From: Pectobacterium aroidearum
GTDB taxonomy: Bacteria; Pseudomonadota; Gammaproteobacteria; Enterobacterales; Enterobacteriaceae
Assembly: GCF_015689195.1 (NCBI RefSeq)
Contig: NZ_CP065044.1
Coordinates: 2,976,001 to 3,040,000 of the forward strand
Reading direction: 5' to 3'
DNA length: 64,000 bases
The notes beneath the pieces are model-generated. The model was not told the DNA's origin, ran no database searches, and saw only the letters and a program-made list of their open reading frames with translations. Positions 21,501-30,025 of this stretch are shown in pieces. A program made the position numbers and the translations under genes. How positions within the stretch are numbered: position 1 is the first letter of the stretch; every line of letters starts with the position of its first letter.

Positions 21501-21907
21501 AAGCATCCGTAGAAGACAAGCAGACGGATAGCATTGTTCATGCAACCGAGAAAGCTGATGTGGCAGAACCTGTTTCTACTCCAGCAGTTTCCGCAGTACA
21601 GGAAACTGTCCCGCCACAGCGCGCTCAGGATGAACCTGTCACCGCGACCAGCGCACAGCCGATAGTGGAAGAACCTGTATCGAGCGTAGCAAAAGCAGCA
21701 ACCGTTGCTGAGCAACCTCGCTATAAGTTCCATGCGACAGCGCCGATGACCAAGGCTCCTGCGCCGGCATACCACGCGGAACCAGCTCGACAGAGTGATT
21801 GGGTTCGTCCTGCCTATCCGTTCTCAGGAAAAGGTTCGGCAGGCGGTCATGCGGCAGTTAACCAGTCAACTGCGCCAGCAACCAAGCCTACACCTGTCAG
21901 CGAATAA
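18569..21907 (+). CDS. rne: Ribonuclease E
   Basis: Main endoribonuclease for mRNA decay and rRNA/tRNA processing and scaffold of the degradosome at the inner membrane. 1112 residues, about 50 longer than E. coli. Start [10 protein letters not shown] at ATG 18569, not the longer in-frame form. S1 domain near residues 35-120; DNase-I-like catalytic Asp residues in [17 protein letters not shown] and [12 protein letters not shown]; zinc-link [10 protein letters not shown] (about 404-407). The C-terminal half is disordered: membrane-anchor helix [14 protein letters not shown] (about 570), Arg-rich region, [20 protein letters not shown] (AR2-like), an acidic Val/Ala/Glu/Thr-rich region, and a PNPase-site-like tail with [15 protein letters not shown]. 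Confidence 0.98.
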   Translation: MKRMLINATQQEELRVALVDGQRLYDLDIESPGHEQKKANIYKGKITRIEPSLEAAFVDYGAERHGFLPLKEIAREYFPSNYASHGRPNIKDVLREGQEVIVQVDKEERGNKGAALTTFISLAGSYLVLMPNNPRAGGISRRIEGDDRTELKEALGSLQLPDGMGLIVRTAGVGKSAEALQWDLAFRLKHWDAIKKAAEGRPAPFLIHQESNVIVRAFRDYLRPDIGEILIDNPKILDLAKEHISALGRPDFSSKIKLYSGEIPLFSHYQIESQIESAFQREVRLPSGGSIVIDTTEALTAIDINSARATRGGDIEETAFNTNLEAADEIARQLRLRDLGGLIVIDFIDMTPVRHQREVENRLRDSVRQDRARIQIGRISRFGLLEMSRQRLSPSLGESSHHVCPRCSGTGTIRDNESLSLSILRLIEEEALKENTKEVHAIVPVQIASYLLNEKRDAVNAIEKRQGGVRAVIVPHDGMQTPHYSVVRVRKGEEKPTLSYLLPQRLETETQQQQDEQTIERKQPEQPALATFTMAEMPAETAPSVAKATPAAAKPAEAAQPGLISRFFTALKSAFASEPAVKAADNVGEKKAEEEKSADGQRSERRNSRRQGNNRRDRNSRDDRGSRDNREQRDEQRRNKRQNEEVVAENAEKTSSEEQPRREPRAERQRRRQDERRQAPAEAKTQATVDDSDDNVAEQDKPTQIMPRRQRRQLSQKVRVQSDTQQDTLSDSTVPVAVPSEQAQSYVKSNEAAVDNNEVDSEQNDANRANAENGGMPRRSRRSPRHLRVSGQRRRRYRDERYPSQSPMQLEFAAASPEMASGKVWISYPLAQTQQAEGQPQDENVAAIETPLLPTVVETAVTTQIDTAESNLAENVAIAETAVQENAVVTATAQSADVIQDSNVANVEVSAADEDTVVEPVTENTAIDDAIAAVAVSAVEEAKAADTALAAEDAQIVEPVATETVIAETLATSDVATEASVEDKQTDSIVHATEKADVAEPVSTPAVSAVQETVPPQRAQDEPVTATSAQPIVEEPVSSVAKAATVAEQPRYKFHATAPMTKAPAPAYHAEPARQSDWVRPAYPFSGKGSAGGHAAVNQSTAPATKPTPVSE

Positions 21908-21925
21908 TCCTGACTTCTATAGACA

Positions 21926-21954
21926 AACACCCGCCAATTGGCGGGTGTTTTTTT
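21926..21954 (+). terminator. rne terminator
   Basis: ACACCCGCC-AATT-GGCGGGTGT followed by a run of T, 18 bases after the rne stop. Confidence 0.93.
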
Positions 21955-21969
21955 ATGTACTAACGCTTG

Positions 21970-22257
21970 TTAGCCTAAAAAACGCAATAGCTTGATATCT
22001 ACGCTGTCCGTTTTGCCATCCAGTTCAGCCAGCAGGTTCTTGAAGTGATCGCTCTGCTCATGTGATGTCAAAGCCTCTCGATCTTTCCAGCGCTCGAAGA
22101 ACACGAACGAGCCGGCTTTATCTACGACTTCATGCAGATCATACTGCACATTACCCGCTTCCTGTCGGCTGGGCACCACCACGCGCTTTAGCGTTGCGGT
22201 AACGTCTGCAATGAACTCTGCTTTTGCCTGAATGGTGGCGACAATACGAATTTCCAT
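21970..22257 (-). CDS. Small ABM-domain putative quinol monooxygenase (YgiN-like)
   Basis: A 95-residue antibiotic-biosynthesis-monooxygenase-fold protein: EIRIVATIQAKAEF at the start, then VVVPSRQEAGNVQYDLH and FVFFERWKDREAL, the usual ferredoxin-like dimer motifs. Relatives oxidise quinols or polyketide-like aromatics without cofactor, but many have unknown substrates. I chose ATG 22257 because AAGGG is six bases upstream; the ATG at 22263 directly abuts that AAGGG and could hardly be used. It is divergent from pyrC and converges on rne. Confidence 0.82.
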   Translation of the reverse strand: MEIRIVATIQAKAEFIADVTATLKRVVVPSRQEAGNVQYDLHEVVDKAGSFVFFERWKDREALTSHEQSDHFKNLLAELDGKTDSVDIKLLRFLG

Positions 22258-22441
22258 ATACATCCCTTATTTATCAATGAAAAGATAGTGCTATCAGATG
22301 CCAATCCACGGTTAATTTCAAGCATTCATCAACAAACGGATGCATTCGAATGGCTTTACGCTTATCCTTATCCCCCGCCGTATCAGTCCCAAAACCAACC
22401 GAAAGACGATGTTTTTCTACTGACCGCCGGAGCGCAATTCC

Positions 22442-23485
22442 ATGACCGCACAGCCCACTATTCTTAAAATCCGTCGTCCTGACGATTGGCACATTCACCT
22501 GCGTGACGATCGGATGCTGGAAACCGTTCTCCCCTATACCAGCCGTTTCTTTGGCCGTGCGATTGTTATGCCTAACCTGACGCCGCCGATTACCACCGTG
22601 GCCAGCGCTATCGCGTATCGCCAACGTATTTTAGCCGCGGTTCCGCAGGGTGATGACTTTCACCCGCTGATGACGTGCTACCTGACCGATGCACTTGATG
22701 CCAATGAAATCGTGAGTGGTTTTGAGCAAGGCGTCTTTACTGCTGCCAAATTATACCCGGCCAACGCCACAACAAACTCCAGCCATGGAGTAACCAGTGT
22801 CGCCAATATCTCCGGCATTTTGGAGAAAATGCAAGAAATTGGCATGCCGTTGCTCATCCACGGTGAAGTTACCGACGCTGCCGTGGATATTTTCGATCGG
22901 GAAGCGCGCTTCATCGAAACGGTACTGGAACCATTGCGCCAACAATTCCCTGAGCTGAAGGTCGTCCTCGAGCACATTACGACGAAAGAAGCCGCGCAGT
23001 ATGTGGTTGAAGGTAATGATTATCTCGCCGCAACCATTACACCGCAGCACCTGATGTTTAACCGCAATCATATGCTGGTTGGCGGCGTTCGCCCTCACCT
23101 GTATTGCCTGCCGATCTTAAAACGCAATACGCATCAGCAGGCACTACGTGAAGCCGTAGCCAGCGGTTGTGAACGCCTTTTCCTCGGTACTGATTCAGCG
23201 CCTCACGCGAAACACAGGAAAGAATCCAGCTGTGGCTGTGCTGGAGTATTCAATGCCCAGGCGGCATTAAGCACATACGCCACCGTTTTTGAAGAAATGA
23301 ACGCGCTTGATAAACTCGAAGCATTCTGCTCCCTGAACGGCCCACGTTTTTATGACCTGCCAGTGAACGACAGCTGGATTGAGCTTTACCGTGAAACGGT
23401 CACGTTCCCGGAAGAAATCTCGCTTGGCGATGAGTCGTTAATCCCCTTCCTTGCCGGACAAAGCCTCAACTGGTCAGTCCGTTAA
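22442..23485 (+). CDS. pyrC: Dihydroorotase (PyrC)
   Basis: Zinc enzyme that cyclises carbamoyl-aspartate to dihydroorotate in pyrimidine synthesis. 347 residues. Metal site DDWHIHLRD near residue 15, the carboxylated Lys in [16 protein letters not shown] (about 103), later His in LEHITT, and the Asp in [16 protein letters not shown] (about 251). GGAG sits nine bases before ATG 22442. CTP-dependent start-site control is known in E. coli; I could not identify the matching leader hairpin with confidence. Confidence 0.97.
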   Translation: MTAQPTILKIRRPDDWHIHLRDDRMLETVLPYTSRFFGRAIVMPNLTPPITTVASAIAYRQRILAAVPQGDDFHPLMTCYLTDALDANEIVSGFEQGVFTAAKLYPANATTNSSHGVTSVANISGILEKMQEIGMPLLIHGEVTDAAVDIFDREARFIETVLEPLRQQFPELKVVLEHITTKEAAQYVVEGNDYLAATITPQHLMFNRNHMLVGGVRPHLYCLPILKRNTHQQALREAVASGCERLFLGTDSAPHAKHRKESSCGCAGVFNAQAALSTYATVFEEMNALDKLEAFCSLNGPRFYDLPVNDSWIELYRETVTFPEEISLGDESLIPFLAGQSLNWSVR

Positions 23486-23491
23486 TCGACA

Positions 23492-23522
23492 AGCCCATCC
23501 GCATTATGCCGATGGGCTAAAT
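23492..23522 (+). terminator. pyrC terminator
   Basis: AGCCCATC and GATGGGCT pair around an 11-base loop and are followed by AAATTTTG, just after the pyrC stop. Confidence 0.75.
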
Positions 23523-23555
23523 TTTGTTGCGTGTCTTGTTCTTCACTTGCAATAA

Positions 23556-23571
23556 CTGTATAAATAAACAG
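23556..23571 (+). promoter_or_regulatory. LexA box (SOS operator) of dinI
   Basis: CTGTATAAATAAACAG matches the LexA core CTGT-N8-ACAG exactly and lies 20 bases before the dinI start, so dinI should be induced by DNA damage. Confidence 0.9.
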
Positions 23572-23591
23572 TTTAAAATTTGGAGGTCATC

Positions 23592-23831
23592 ATGCGCGTA
23601 GAAATCACTCTTGCAAAGACAACGCCTTTACCCGCCGGTGCGATTGATGCACTCAGGCATGAGCTGGAAAAACGTATTCACAAAATTTATCCCGATACGC
23701 CCATTCAGGTTCGTTATGCATCTGCAAATAACCTGACGGTAATGGGTGCAGGCAAAGATGACAAAGATCGTATCTCTGAAATTTTGCAGGAAACGTGGGA
23801 AAGTGCCGACGACTGGTTTACAGCAGAGTAA
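23592..23831 (+). CDS. dinI: DinI, modulator of RecA filaments
   Basis: 79-residue SOS protein that binds and stabilises RecA filaments and tunes LexA and UmuD cleavage. It is very close to E. coli DinI: MRVEITLAKTTPLPAGAIDAL at the start and ISEILQETWESADDWF at the acidic C-terminal helix that mimics DNA. ATG 23592 is preferred over 23580 because GGAGG is just upstream. A LexA box overlaps its promoter. Confidence 0.97.
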   Translation: MRVEITLAKTTPLPAGAIDALRHELEKRIHKIYPDTPIQVRYASANNLTVMGAGKDDKDRISEILQETWESADDWFTAE

Positions 23832-23919
23832 TCTAAAACTTGAAAGATAACGAAGATATGGGCTGTAATGGCAGTTTAAAGCGGCATTTCGCCATATGCT
23901 ATGACCGAGGGTATCTGTT

Positions 23920-24177
23920 ATGACGGTAGAAAAACCAGAAGAGGCAATGACATTCGGGGAACTGCTGGAGCTGATTGGCGAGCAACAACGCAAAATCGAT
24001 GCTCTGGAACTCGCCTTTTCGTCTCTGGCATTCTGCCTCGATGAGAAAGCAAACACACTGATGATTCATAACCTGACTCTCGAATCTCAAAATGAGAATC
24101 GAGATCCAGCGATGAAAAAATACCTTGCCAAGCTTGCTGCCGCATTGGAGAAAAATGCAGGTTCTGGTGTGGAATAA
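23920..24177 (+). CDS. Small helical protein of unknown function, possibly IraP-like
   Basis: 85 residues, no signal peptide and no membrane segment. The sequence is expected to be largely helical, with KIDALELAFSSLAFCLD in the middle and MKKYLAKLAAALE near the end. E. coli IraP (86 residues, the RssB anti-adaptor that protects sigma-S) has a similar plan, with VEALEIIVTAMLRNM and LRDYVKKLL in matching positions. The resemblance is weak and by eye, so the name is not assigned. It lies between dinI and bssS, where E. coli has no gene. No obvious terminator separates it from dinI. Confidence 0.7.
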   Translation: MTVEKPEEAMTFGELLELIGEQQRKIDALELAFSSLAFCLDEKANTLMIHNLTLESQNENRDPAMKKYLAKLAAALEKNAGSGVE

Positions 24178-24419
24178 TGTCCTGCCACCCCTGCTAACCA
24201 CACCTTCGGGATGAAAGCCTATTCGTCCCGATATTTTATCTGACGCATCGCTTACCCCCTTTCTCCATACCGTCTGTGTAATATTTTTTACGAAAAACTG
24301 AAAATATTTCCCATAAATTAAATAAGCAGCAGTATACTGATAATGCTCATTTAAAAATAATGAGCCACCTGAAGCCTCGTTAGTCACTCATGTTAGTAAC
24401 TAGTCAATAAGGGGTATTT

Positions 24420-24674
24420 ATGGATAGAAAAAATGAAGTTATTCAGACACATCCTCTTGTAGGTTGGGACATCAGCACCGTTGACAGTTATGATGCCATG
24501 ATGATCCGTTTACACTACTTATCCACCTCGGATCAAGCACCAGATGAAGCACATGTAGACCGCACGCTTTGGCTAACGACCGATGTTGCACGGCAACTGA
24601 TACACATACTCGAAGCCGGTATTGCAAAAATCGAATCAACAGACTGTGACGTCAGTGATTATCGAAAACATTAG
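24420..24674 (+). CDS. bssS: BssS, biofilm formation regulator
   Basis: 84-residue cytosolic protein implicated in biofilm control through indole and AI-2-related signalling in E. coli; the molecular mechanism is unknown. Near-identical blocks to E. coli BssS include EVIQTHPLVGWDISTVDSYD and TLWLTTDVARQ, and LEAGIAKIES near the end. AAGGGG is well placed before ATG 24420. The gene follows the conserved pyrC-dinI-bssS order and ends at a strong terminator. Confidence 0.96.
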   Translation: MDRKNEVIQTHPLVGWDISTVDSYDAMMIRLHYLSTSDQAPDEAHVDRTLWLTTDVARQLIHILEAGIAKIESTDCDVSDYRKH

Positions 24675-24721
24675 TAATTGATAACGTTATTAATAGTATA
24701 TTCAATACCCATTAGTTTTGC

Positions 24722-24765
24722 CTAAAACGACAACACCGCCAATTAAGGCGGTGTTGTCGTTTTAG
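24722..24765 (+). terminator. Strong terminator after bssS
   Basis: A 19-bp perfect stem (CTAAAACGACAACACCGCC against its complement) with an AATTAA loop; the distal arm ends in TTTT. The following 24766-25115 is AT-rich promoter space for the b561 gene with no gene that I can see. Confidence 0.9.
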
Positions 24766-25115
24766 GGCTATTCTCATTTCTTTTTATATTCACCAATAAA
24801 TTAATTCGTACCGTCTACTTTTATACTAATAATCACTTACTGCATCATTATTCAACTAATAGAGCCTCTTTGCAGTGCCGCACATTTATTTCTCTGCCAG
24901 CTTATTCATTCTTCATTTGCCAACAGACATCAGAAATAGTTATTGCTATTAAATAACTTCCATAACCAAACTGAATAAATTATGAATTTAAATTCAAAAA
25001 AACTGCTCATGTTTATGATAATGTTACAATTTGAAAGTTTATATTGATTTTATGTTTCATCCTGTTAAATTTCGCCGAATTGACAGCGTTATCGTTTTGA
25101 TAAGGAGTTATCACT

Positions 25116-25670
25116 ATGCTTTGGCGTAATACCTCTTCTCGTTATGGCCATATCAGCATTCTTTTGCACTGGATTGCAGCGTTAACCGTTTATGGCATGT
25201 TCGCTTTAGGCCTGTGGATGGTCACATTAGGCTACTACAATATCTGGTATCACCGTGCTCCGGAGATCCACAAAGCGATTGGCGTATTGTTCTTTGCCAT
25301 CTTAATTTTTCGCGTGGTGTGGCGCTTTATTTCTCCACCGCCTCCACCGTTGAAAAGCTACTCCACATTGACCCGCGTCAGCGCGACGCTGGCTCACATT
25401 GCGCTTTATGTCATTCTTTTCGCCATTCTTATTAGTGGATATCTCATTTCCACTGCCGAAGGGCATTCCATCTCAGTTTTTGGCTGGTTTTCTATTCCGG
25501 CCATTGTCAGCGGCTTGACGGATCAGGCCGATATAGCAGGCGACGTGCATCTTTATCTTGCATGGGCGGTGGTTGCCTTATCAGCGCTGCACGGTTTAGC
25601 CGCATTAAAACACCACTTTATCGATGGTGATAACACGTTGAAACGGATGTTGGGTAGCAACGTTCCTTAA
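25116..25670 (+). CDS. yceJ: Cytochrome b561 family protein (YceJ)
   Basis: 184-residue inner-membrane di-haem-type b561 with four helices. Haem-ligand His candidates are in [14 protein letters not shown] (helix 1), [13 protein letters not shown] (helix 2) and the last helix ([17 protein letters not shown]). The family moves electrons between quinol and partner redox proteins. AAGGAG precedes ATG 25116. It is immediately followed by yceI, as in E. coli, suggesting an operon. Confidence 0.92.
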   Translation: MLWRNTSSRYGHISILLHWIAALTVYGMFALGLWMVTLGYYNIWYHRAPEIHKAIGVLFFAILIFRVVWRFISPPPPPLKSYSTLTRVSATLAHIALYVILFAILISGYLISTAEGHSISVFGWFSIPAIVSGLTDQADIAGDVHLYLAWAVVALSALHGLAALKHHFIDGDNTLKRMLGSNVP

Positions 25671-25696
25671 CTTTCTGGATTTATGGAGAAATACCA

Positions 25697-26275
25697 ATGC
25701 TGAAGAAAACACTACTGAGCCTGACCGCAGTATCCATGCTTGCCTCTGCCGGTTCTGCACTGGCGGCAGAGTACAAGTTCGATAAAGAAGGCCAGCACGC
25801 GTTTATTGAATTCCGCATTAAACACCTCGGTTACAGCTGGCTTTACGGCAGCTTTAATGACTTCGATGGCGCCTTTACCTTTGATGAGAAAAACCCATCA
25901 GCGGATAAAGTGAATGTCACCATCAACACCAACAGCGTTGACACCAATCATGCTGAGCGTGACAAGCACCTTCGCAGCGCAGAATTTTTAAACGTTACCA
26001 AGCATCCGCAGGCGACGTTTACGTCAACGGAAGTGAAGAAAGACGGTGAAGATTACGATATTACCGGCAACCTGACCTTAAATGGCGTCACCAAGCCCGT
26101 TAAGCTTGATGCCAAACTTATCGGCCAGGGTGATGATCCGTGGGGTAACTATCGTGCCGGTTTTCAAGCCGAAGGGACTATCAAGCTGAAAGACTTCAAC
26201 ATTACGACTGATTTAGGTCCAGCCTCGCAAGAGGTGGAACTGATTATTGCCGTTGAAGGCGTTCGCCAGAAGTAA
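25697..26275 (+). CDS. yceI: YceI family periplasmic lipid-binding protein
   Basis: 192 residues with a cleavable signal peptide (AGSALA before AEYKFDKEG). The lipocalin-like YceI beta barrel binds isoprenoids such as polyprenyl chains; the family motif [17 protein letters not shown] and [11 protein letters not shown] are visible. E. coli YceI is base-inducible and periplasmic. It lies 26 bases after yceJ, so electron transport and quinone-like ligand binding may be linked; that is inference. Confidence 0.94.
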   Translation: MLKKTLLSLTAVSMLASAGSALAAEYKFDKEGQHAFIEFRIKHLGYSWLYGSFNDFDGAFTFDEKNPSADKVNVTINTNSVDTNHAERDKHLRSAEFLNVTKHPQATFTSTEVKKDGEDYDITGNLTLNGVTKPVKLDAKLIGQGDDPWGNYRAGFQAEGTIKLKDFNITTDLGPASQEVELIIAVEGVRQK

Positions 26276-26295
26276 GGCTAGGCATTGACTGTACG

Positions 26296-26325
26296 AAGCC
26301 CTTTCCTTTGGAAAGGGCTTTTTAT
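26296..26325. terminator. Terminator between yceI and trhO
   Basis: AGCCCTTTC-CTTTG-GAAAGGGCT followed by TTTTTAT, between converging genes. Confidence 0.9.
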
Positions 26326-26345
26326 ATTACGCGCTTAACCGCTAA

Positions 26346-27413
26346 TTATTCGGCCTTGTCTTTCACTGCAGGAGCCGGAATGTGCAACGTTGACTGTAAT
26401 AGTCCTTTAGATTTATTGAAAATCTTCATTCCATTCTCACGCCCGCTGCGTATCGCTCTTTGCTCTTCCAACGGCAATTTCATTTCATCCAAACACTGTG
26501 TGCTACAGCAACCTTCGTATTTTGCAGCGCAGGCTGGGCATTGGATAAACAGCAGATGGCACCCTTCATTACGGCAGTTAGTATGGCTATCACACGACGC
26601 ACCGCACTGATGGCAATGCGCGATAACGTCATCAGAAATGCGCTCTCCCATTCGTTCATCAAACACGAAATTCTTGCCGATAAACTTCAGCGGTAGCCCC
26701 TGAGCTTTAGCCTGGCGCGCATACTCAATAATACCGCCTTCTACGTGATACACATTCTTGAAGCCATGGTGCAACATGTAGGCGCTGGCCTTCTCGCAGC
26801 GAATACCGCCCGTGCAGTACATGACAATATTTTTGTCACGCGCCTCATCAAGCATCTCAACCGCCATTGGCAACTGCTCACGAAACGTATCCGACGGTAC
26901 TTCCAGCGCATTCTCGAAGTGTCCGACTTCATATTCGTAATGATTACGCATATCGACAAACACGGTGTCAGGATCGTCCGCCATGGCATTAACCTGAACG
27001 GCTTTCAGGTATTGCCCAACATTCGCTGGGTTAAATGTCGGATCATCTATCCCATCAGCGACAATCCGTTCGCGCACTTTCATACGCAATACCCAGAACG
27101 ATTTCCCGTCATCTTCCAGAGCGATATTTAAGCGAATCTGATCGAGCGCCGGGTGCGCACTGAACAATACCGCCTTAAAGGCCTCGAACTGATTATTGGG
27201 CACGCTGATTTGCGCGTTAATTCCCTCAGTAGCAATATAAATGCGACCGAAGACCTTACATTGCTCAAGCTGAATATACAGACGATCGCGAAAGGCTTTT
27301 GGATCGTCAATGGTGAAATATTTATAGAAGGAAACTGTGGTACGCGGCTCGGTTTCCGCAAGCATACGCGCCTTCAGTTCCTCATTAGAAATCCGGTTAT
27401 GTAACACTGGCAT
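26346..27413 (-). CDS. trhO: TrhO, tRNA uridine-34 5-hydroxylase (YceA)
   Basis: Oxygen-dependent hydroxylase making 5-hydroxyuridine at the tRNA wobble base. 355 residues: an N-terminal UPF0176 domain ([19 protein letters not shown]), a rhodanese domain with active Cys in [13 protein letters not shown] (about residue 200), and a Cys-rich tail ([34 protein letters not shown]) that probably binds metal. AGGAAAC precedes ATG 27413. Confidence 0.95.
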   Translation of the reverse strand: MPVLHNRISNEELKARMLAETEPRTTVSFYKYFTIDDPKAFRDRLYIQLEQCKVFGRIYIATEGINAQISVPNNQFEAFKAVLFSAHPALDQIRLNIALEDDGKSFWVLRMKVRERIVADGIDDPTFNPANVGQYLKAVQVNAMADDPDTVFVDMRNHYEYEVGHFENALEVPSDTFREQLPMAVEMLDEARDKNIVMYCTGGIRCEKASAYMLHHGFKNVYHVEGGIIEYARQAKAQGLPLKFIGKNFVFDERMGERISDDVIAHCHQCGASCDSHTNCRNEGCHLLFIQCPACAAKYEGCCSTQCLDEMKLPLEEQRAIRSGRENGMKIFNKSKGLLQSTLHIPAPAVKDKAE

Positions 27414-27626
27414 GGTGTACGTTTCCTGTCTTCATTGAGGTTAGCGTGTGACGTTCATCATCGAATCAGAGATCGATATATTGAATCGCCCGGCATCATA
27501 CCTGATAGAGCTGAGGCTGTCAGGGCATGAAATGAATAGCGCGGCAACAAAGAGTGATCTACCGTAAGCCAATAGCCTCTGGGATTCATTTCGCTTTCAT
27601 GAAGTATCATCGAAGGATCTGTCATT

Positions 27627-28721
27627 ATGAGTCAGCTTTTCTCCCCCGTATCTCTTGGTAAACTCGAACTACCTAACCGAATCATCATTGCCCCTATGTG
27701 CCAGTATTCGGCTGAGGACGGCAAAGCGACGGCCTGGCATACCATGCATTTAGGTAACCTGTCACATTCCGGTGCAGGATTACTCATTATCGAGGCTACC
27801 GCAGTTTCCCCAGAAGGCCGGATTTCCCCACGCGACCTTGGCTTGTGGGATGACGCGACAGAACAGGCCCTTGCTGGCGCGGTTAACGCGGTCAAAACCT
27901 ATTCTGCCATGCCTCTCGGCATACAATTGGGTCACGCAGGTCGTAAAGCCTCAACGGGAGTTCCTTGGAGCGGGCGAGCATTTCTGCGTCCGGAGCAGGG
28001 AGGCTGGCAGACTATTGCACCATCAGCGATCCCCTATAATGACAGCGATGCTGCGCCGCTAGCGATGTCAGAACAACACATCCGCGCGTTAATTGATTCA
28101 TTCGTTTCGTCTGCTAAACGTGCGGATCGTCTGGGCTTTGACCTGATAGAAATTCATGCTGCTCACGGCTATTTGCTGCATCAGTTCCTTTCACCGCTGA
28201 CAAATCAGCGCACAGATAACTACGGGGGGTCACTTCAGAACCGGATACGCCTCATCGTCGAGATTTACCGTGCAGTACGCGAGGTTTTCCCGGCGCACAA
28301 AGCCGTTGGCGTGCGCATTTCTGCGATAGATGGCGTTGAGGGCGGTTGGGATCTGGAGCAATCGGTACAGCTTAGTCAAACGTTGCACGAATTAGGTTGC
28401 GATTTCATCCACGTATCCAGTGGCGGACTATCGCCATTGCAACAAATCCATCCTGCACCCAATTATCAGGTGCCGTATGCGCAGCGGATTAAGCAAGAGG
28501 TAGGCATCACCACCATCGCCGTTGGGCTAATAACCGAGCCGGAACAGGCAGAAGCGATCGTCGCAACCGGTGAGGCAGACGCTATTGGACTGGCTCGCGC
28601 CATTCTCTTCGATCCTCGTTGGCCATGGCATGCGGCCGCCAGACTGGGCGCGCAGGTATCCGCCCCAGCGCAGTACTGGCGTAGTGAACCACGCTATGCC
28701 AGAGGCATTTTCAAACAGTAG
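27627..28721 (+). CDS. NADH:flavin oxidoreductase, Old Yellow Enzyme family (YqjM-like)
   Basis: A 364-residue FMN TIM-barrel ene-reductase. PNRIIIAPMCQYSAEDG near the start, IQLGHAGRKAS, HAAHGYLLHQFLSPLTNQRTD (substrate His and FMN site) and GLITEPEQAEAIV in the phosphate region are signatures of the YqjM (thermophilic-like) OYE group. Likely reduces alpha,beta-unsaturated carbonyls; the natural substrate is unknown. AAGGATC lies before ATG 27627. It stands alone between trhO and lpxL, and E. coli lacks it at this locus. Confidence 0.9.
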   Translation: MSQLFSPVSLGKLELPNRIIIAPMCQYSAEDGKATAWHTMHLGNLSHSGAGLLIIEATAVSPEGRISPRDLGLWDDATEQALAGAVNAVKTYSAMPLGIQLGHAGRKASTGVPWSGRAFLRPEQGGWQTIAPSAIPYNDSDAAPLAMSEQHIRALIDSFVSSAKRADRLGFDLIEIHAAHGYLLHQFLSPLTNQRTDNYGGSLQNRIRLIVEIYRAVREVFPAHKAVGVRISAIDGVEGGWDLEQSVQLSQTLHELGCDFIHVSSGGLSPLQQIHPAPNYQVPYAQRIKQEVGITTIAVGLITEPEQAEAIVATGEADAIGLARAILFDPRWPWHAAARLGAQVSAPAQYWRSEPRYARGIFKQ

Positions 28722-28979
28722 CGGTAGATACACTGTGTCAGGCGATCCTATCTGGGTCGCCACTTTCCTATATCGCCAGACACCATGCCATCAAAGGTCA
28801 AAACTCATTCTCTGAAAATGATAGGATAAAAGCCGTTTTTTGCATAAAAATCAGTCAATAACGCAGCGGTAATTTGTGTTATTGGCAAAGCGCCGCAATA
28901 ATCTATCTTGCAGTTAACCATTAACTCGTTTTTTAACGGTTCGCGTGCTGACCAGCACCCAAATATTGATACTGAGGCC

Positions 28980-29900
28980 ATGACACAAATCCCTTCTTTT
29001 AATCGTTCATTGCTACATCCACGCTACTGGCTCACCTGGTTGGGCATCGGCATCCTTTACCTTATCGTTTTGCTTCCCTATCCCGTTCTGTATCGTATCG
29101 GTACCGCACTTGGTCATCTGGCTATGCGTCTATTGCCAAAGCGCGTCAACGTTGCCATCCGTAACCTTGAACTGTGTTTCCCCGAGATGTCGCAGGCTGA
29201 ACGTGATGAATTAGTCAGGAAGAATTTTGAATCTGTCGGCATGGGAGTGATTGAAACCGGTATGGCCTGGTTTTGGCCAGACTGGCGTATCGAGCGCTGG
29301 TTTACGGTGACGGGCGTTGAGCACATTCGTCCTGAGAACGAACGGGATCAAGGAGTACTGCTCATCGGACTGCATTTTTTAACATTGGAGCTCGGCGCAC
29401 GAGTTTTTGGCATGCACAATCCGGGGATCGGTGTCTATCGTCCGAATGATAACAAGCTGATTGATTGGTTACAGACATGGGGAAGAATGCGGTCCAATAA
29501 ATCCATGTTGGACCGAAAAGATCTTAAGGGCATGATTCGTGCTCTCAAACAGGGCGATATTATCTGGTATGCCCCAGATCACGACTATGGTCCACGAAGC
29601 AGCGTATTCGCCCCTCTGTTTGCCGTAGAAAAAGCGGCGACAACCCGCGGTAGCTATATGCTGATCAAGACCGCGCGCCCTGCCGTCATTCCTTTTGTTC
29701 CACGCCGTCTGCCTGACGGAAAAGGCTATGAACTGCTGATCCAACCTGCAGAACAGGATGCACCTGTAGATAATGAAACCGAGACAGCCGTTTGGATGAA
29801 TAAGGTTGTTGAAAAGAATATTCTGCTCGCACGGGATCAATATATGTGGCTGCACCGTCGTTTCAAAACCCGCCCGGAAGGCGAACCGTCCTTTTATTAA
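28980..29900 (+). CDS. lpxL: Kdo2-lipid IVA lauroyltransferase (LpxL/HtrB)
   Basis: Adds the secondary laurate chain to lipid A at the inner membrane. 306 residues, same as E. coli. One N-terminal helix ([19 protein letters not shown]), the HX4E-type active site in [12 protein letters not shown], and the long conserved block [20 protein letters not shown]. Start ATG 28980 is chosen from alignment ([20 protein letters not shown]) and a GAGG just upstream; the longer form adds an unrelated leader. The 28722-28979 space is its promoter region. Confidence 0.96.
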   Translation: MTQIPSFNRSLLHPRYWLTWLGIGILYLIVLLPYPVLYRIGTALGHLAMRLLPKRVNVAIRNLELCFPEMSQAERDELVRKNFESVGMGVIETGMAWFWPDWRIERWFTVTGVEHIRPENERDQGVLLIGLHFLTLELGARVFGMHNPGIGVYRPNDNKLIDWLQTWGRMRSNKSMLDRKDLKGMIRALKQGDIIWYAPDHDYGPRSSVFAPLFAVEKAATTRGSYMLIKTARPAVIPFVPRRLPDGKGYELLIQPAEQDAPVDNETETAVWMNKVVEKNILLARDQYMWLHRRFKTRPEGEPSFY

Positions 29901-29969
29901 GGAACGTATTTTAACTAACACGTTCGTTCCGGTTACTCCTTTCAGGAACAGCCACTCTTGTGACAGACG

Positions 29970-30007
29970 AAAAAAAAGCAACGGCGATTGATTGCCGTTG
30001 CTTTATC
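29970..30007. terminator. Bidirectional terminator between lpxL and opgH
   Basis: AAAGCAACGGC and GCCGTTGCTTT pair around an 8-base loop, with an A run upstream acting as a T run on the minus strand; 20 bases after the opgH stop. Confidence 0.88.
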
Positions 30008-30025
30008 TTTCATGCCAACGCGAAG

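Noticed and set aside
22380-22441. Possible PurR operator before pyrC
   Set aside because: The closest stretch lacks the central CG and symmetric arms of the PurR consensus.
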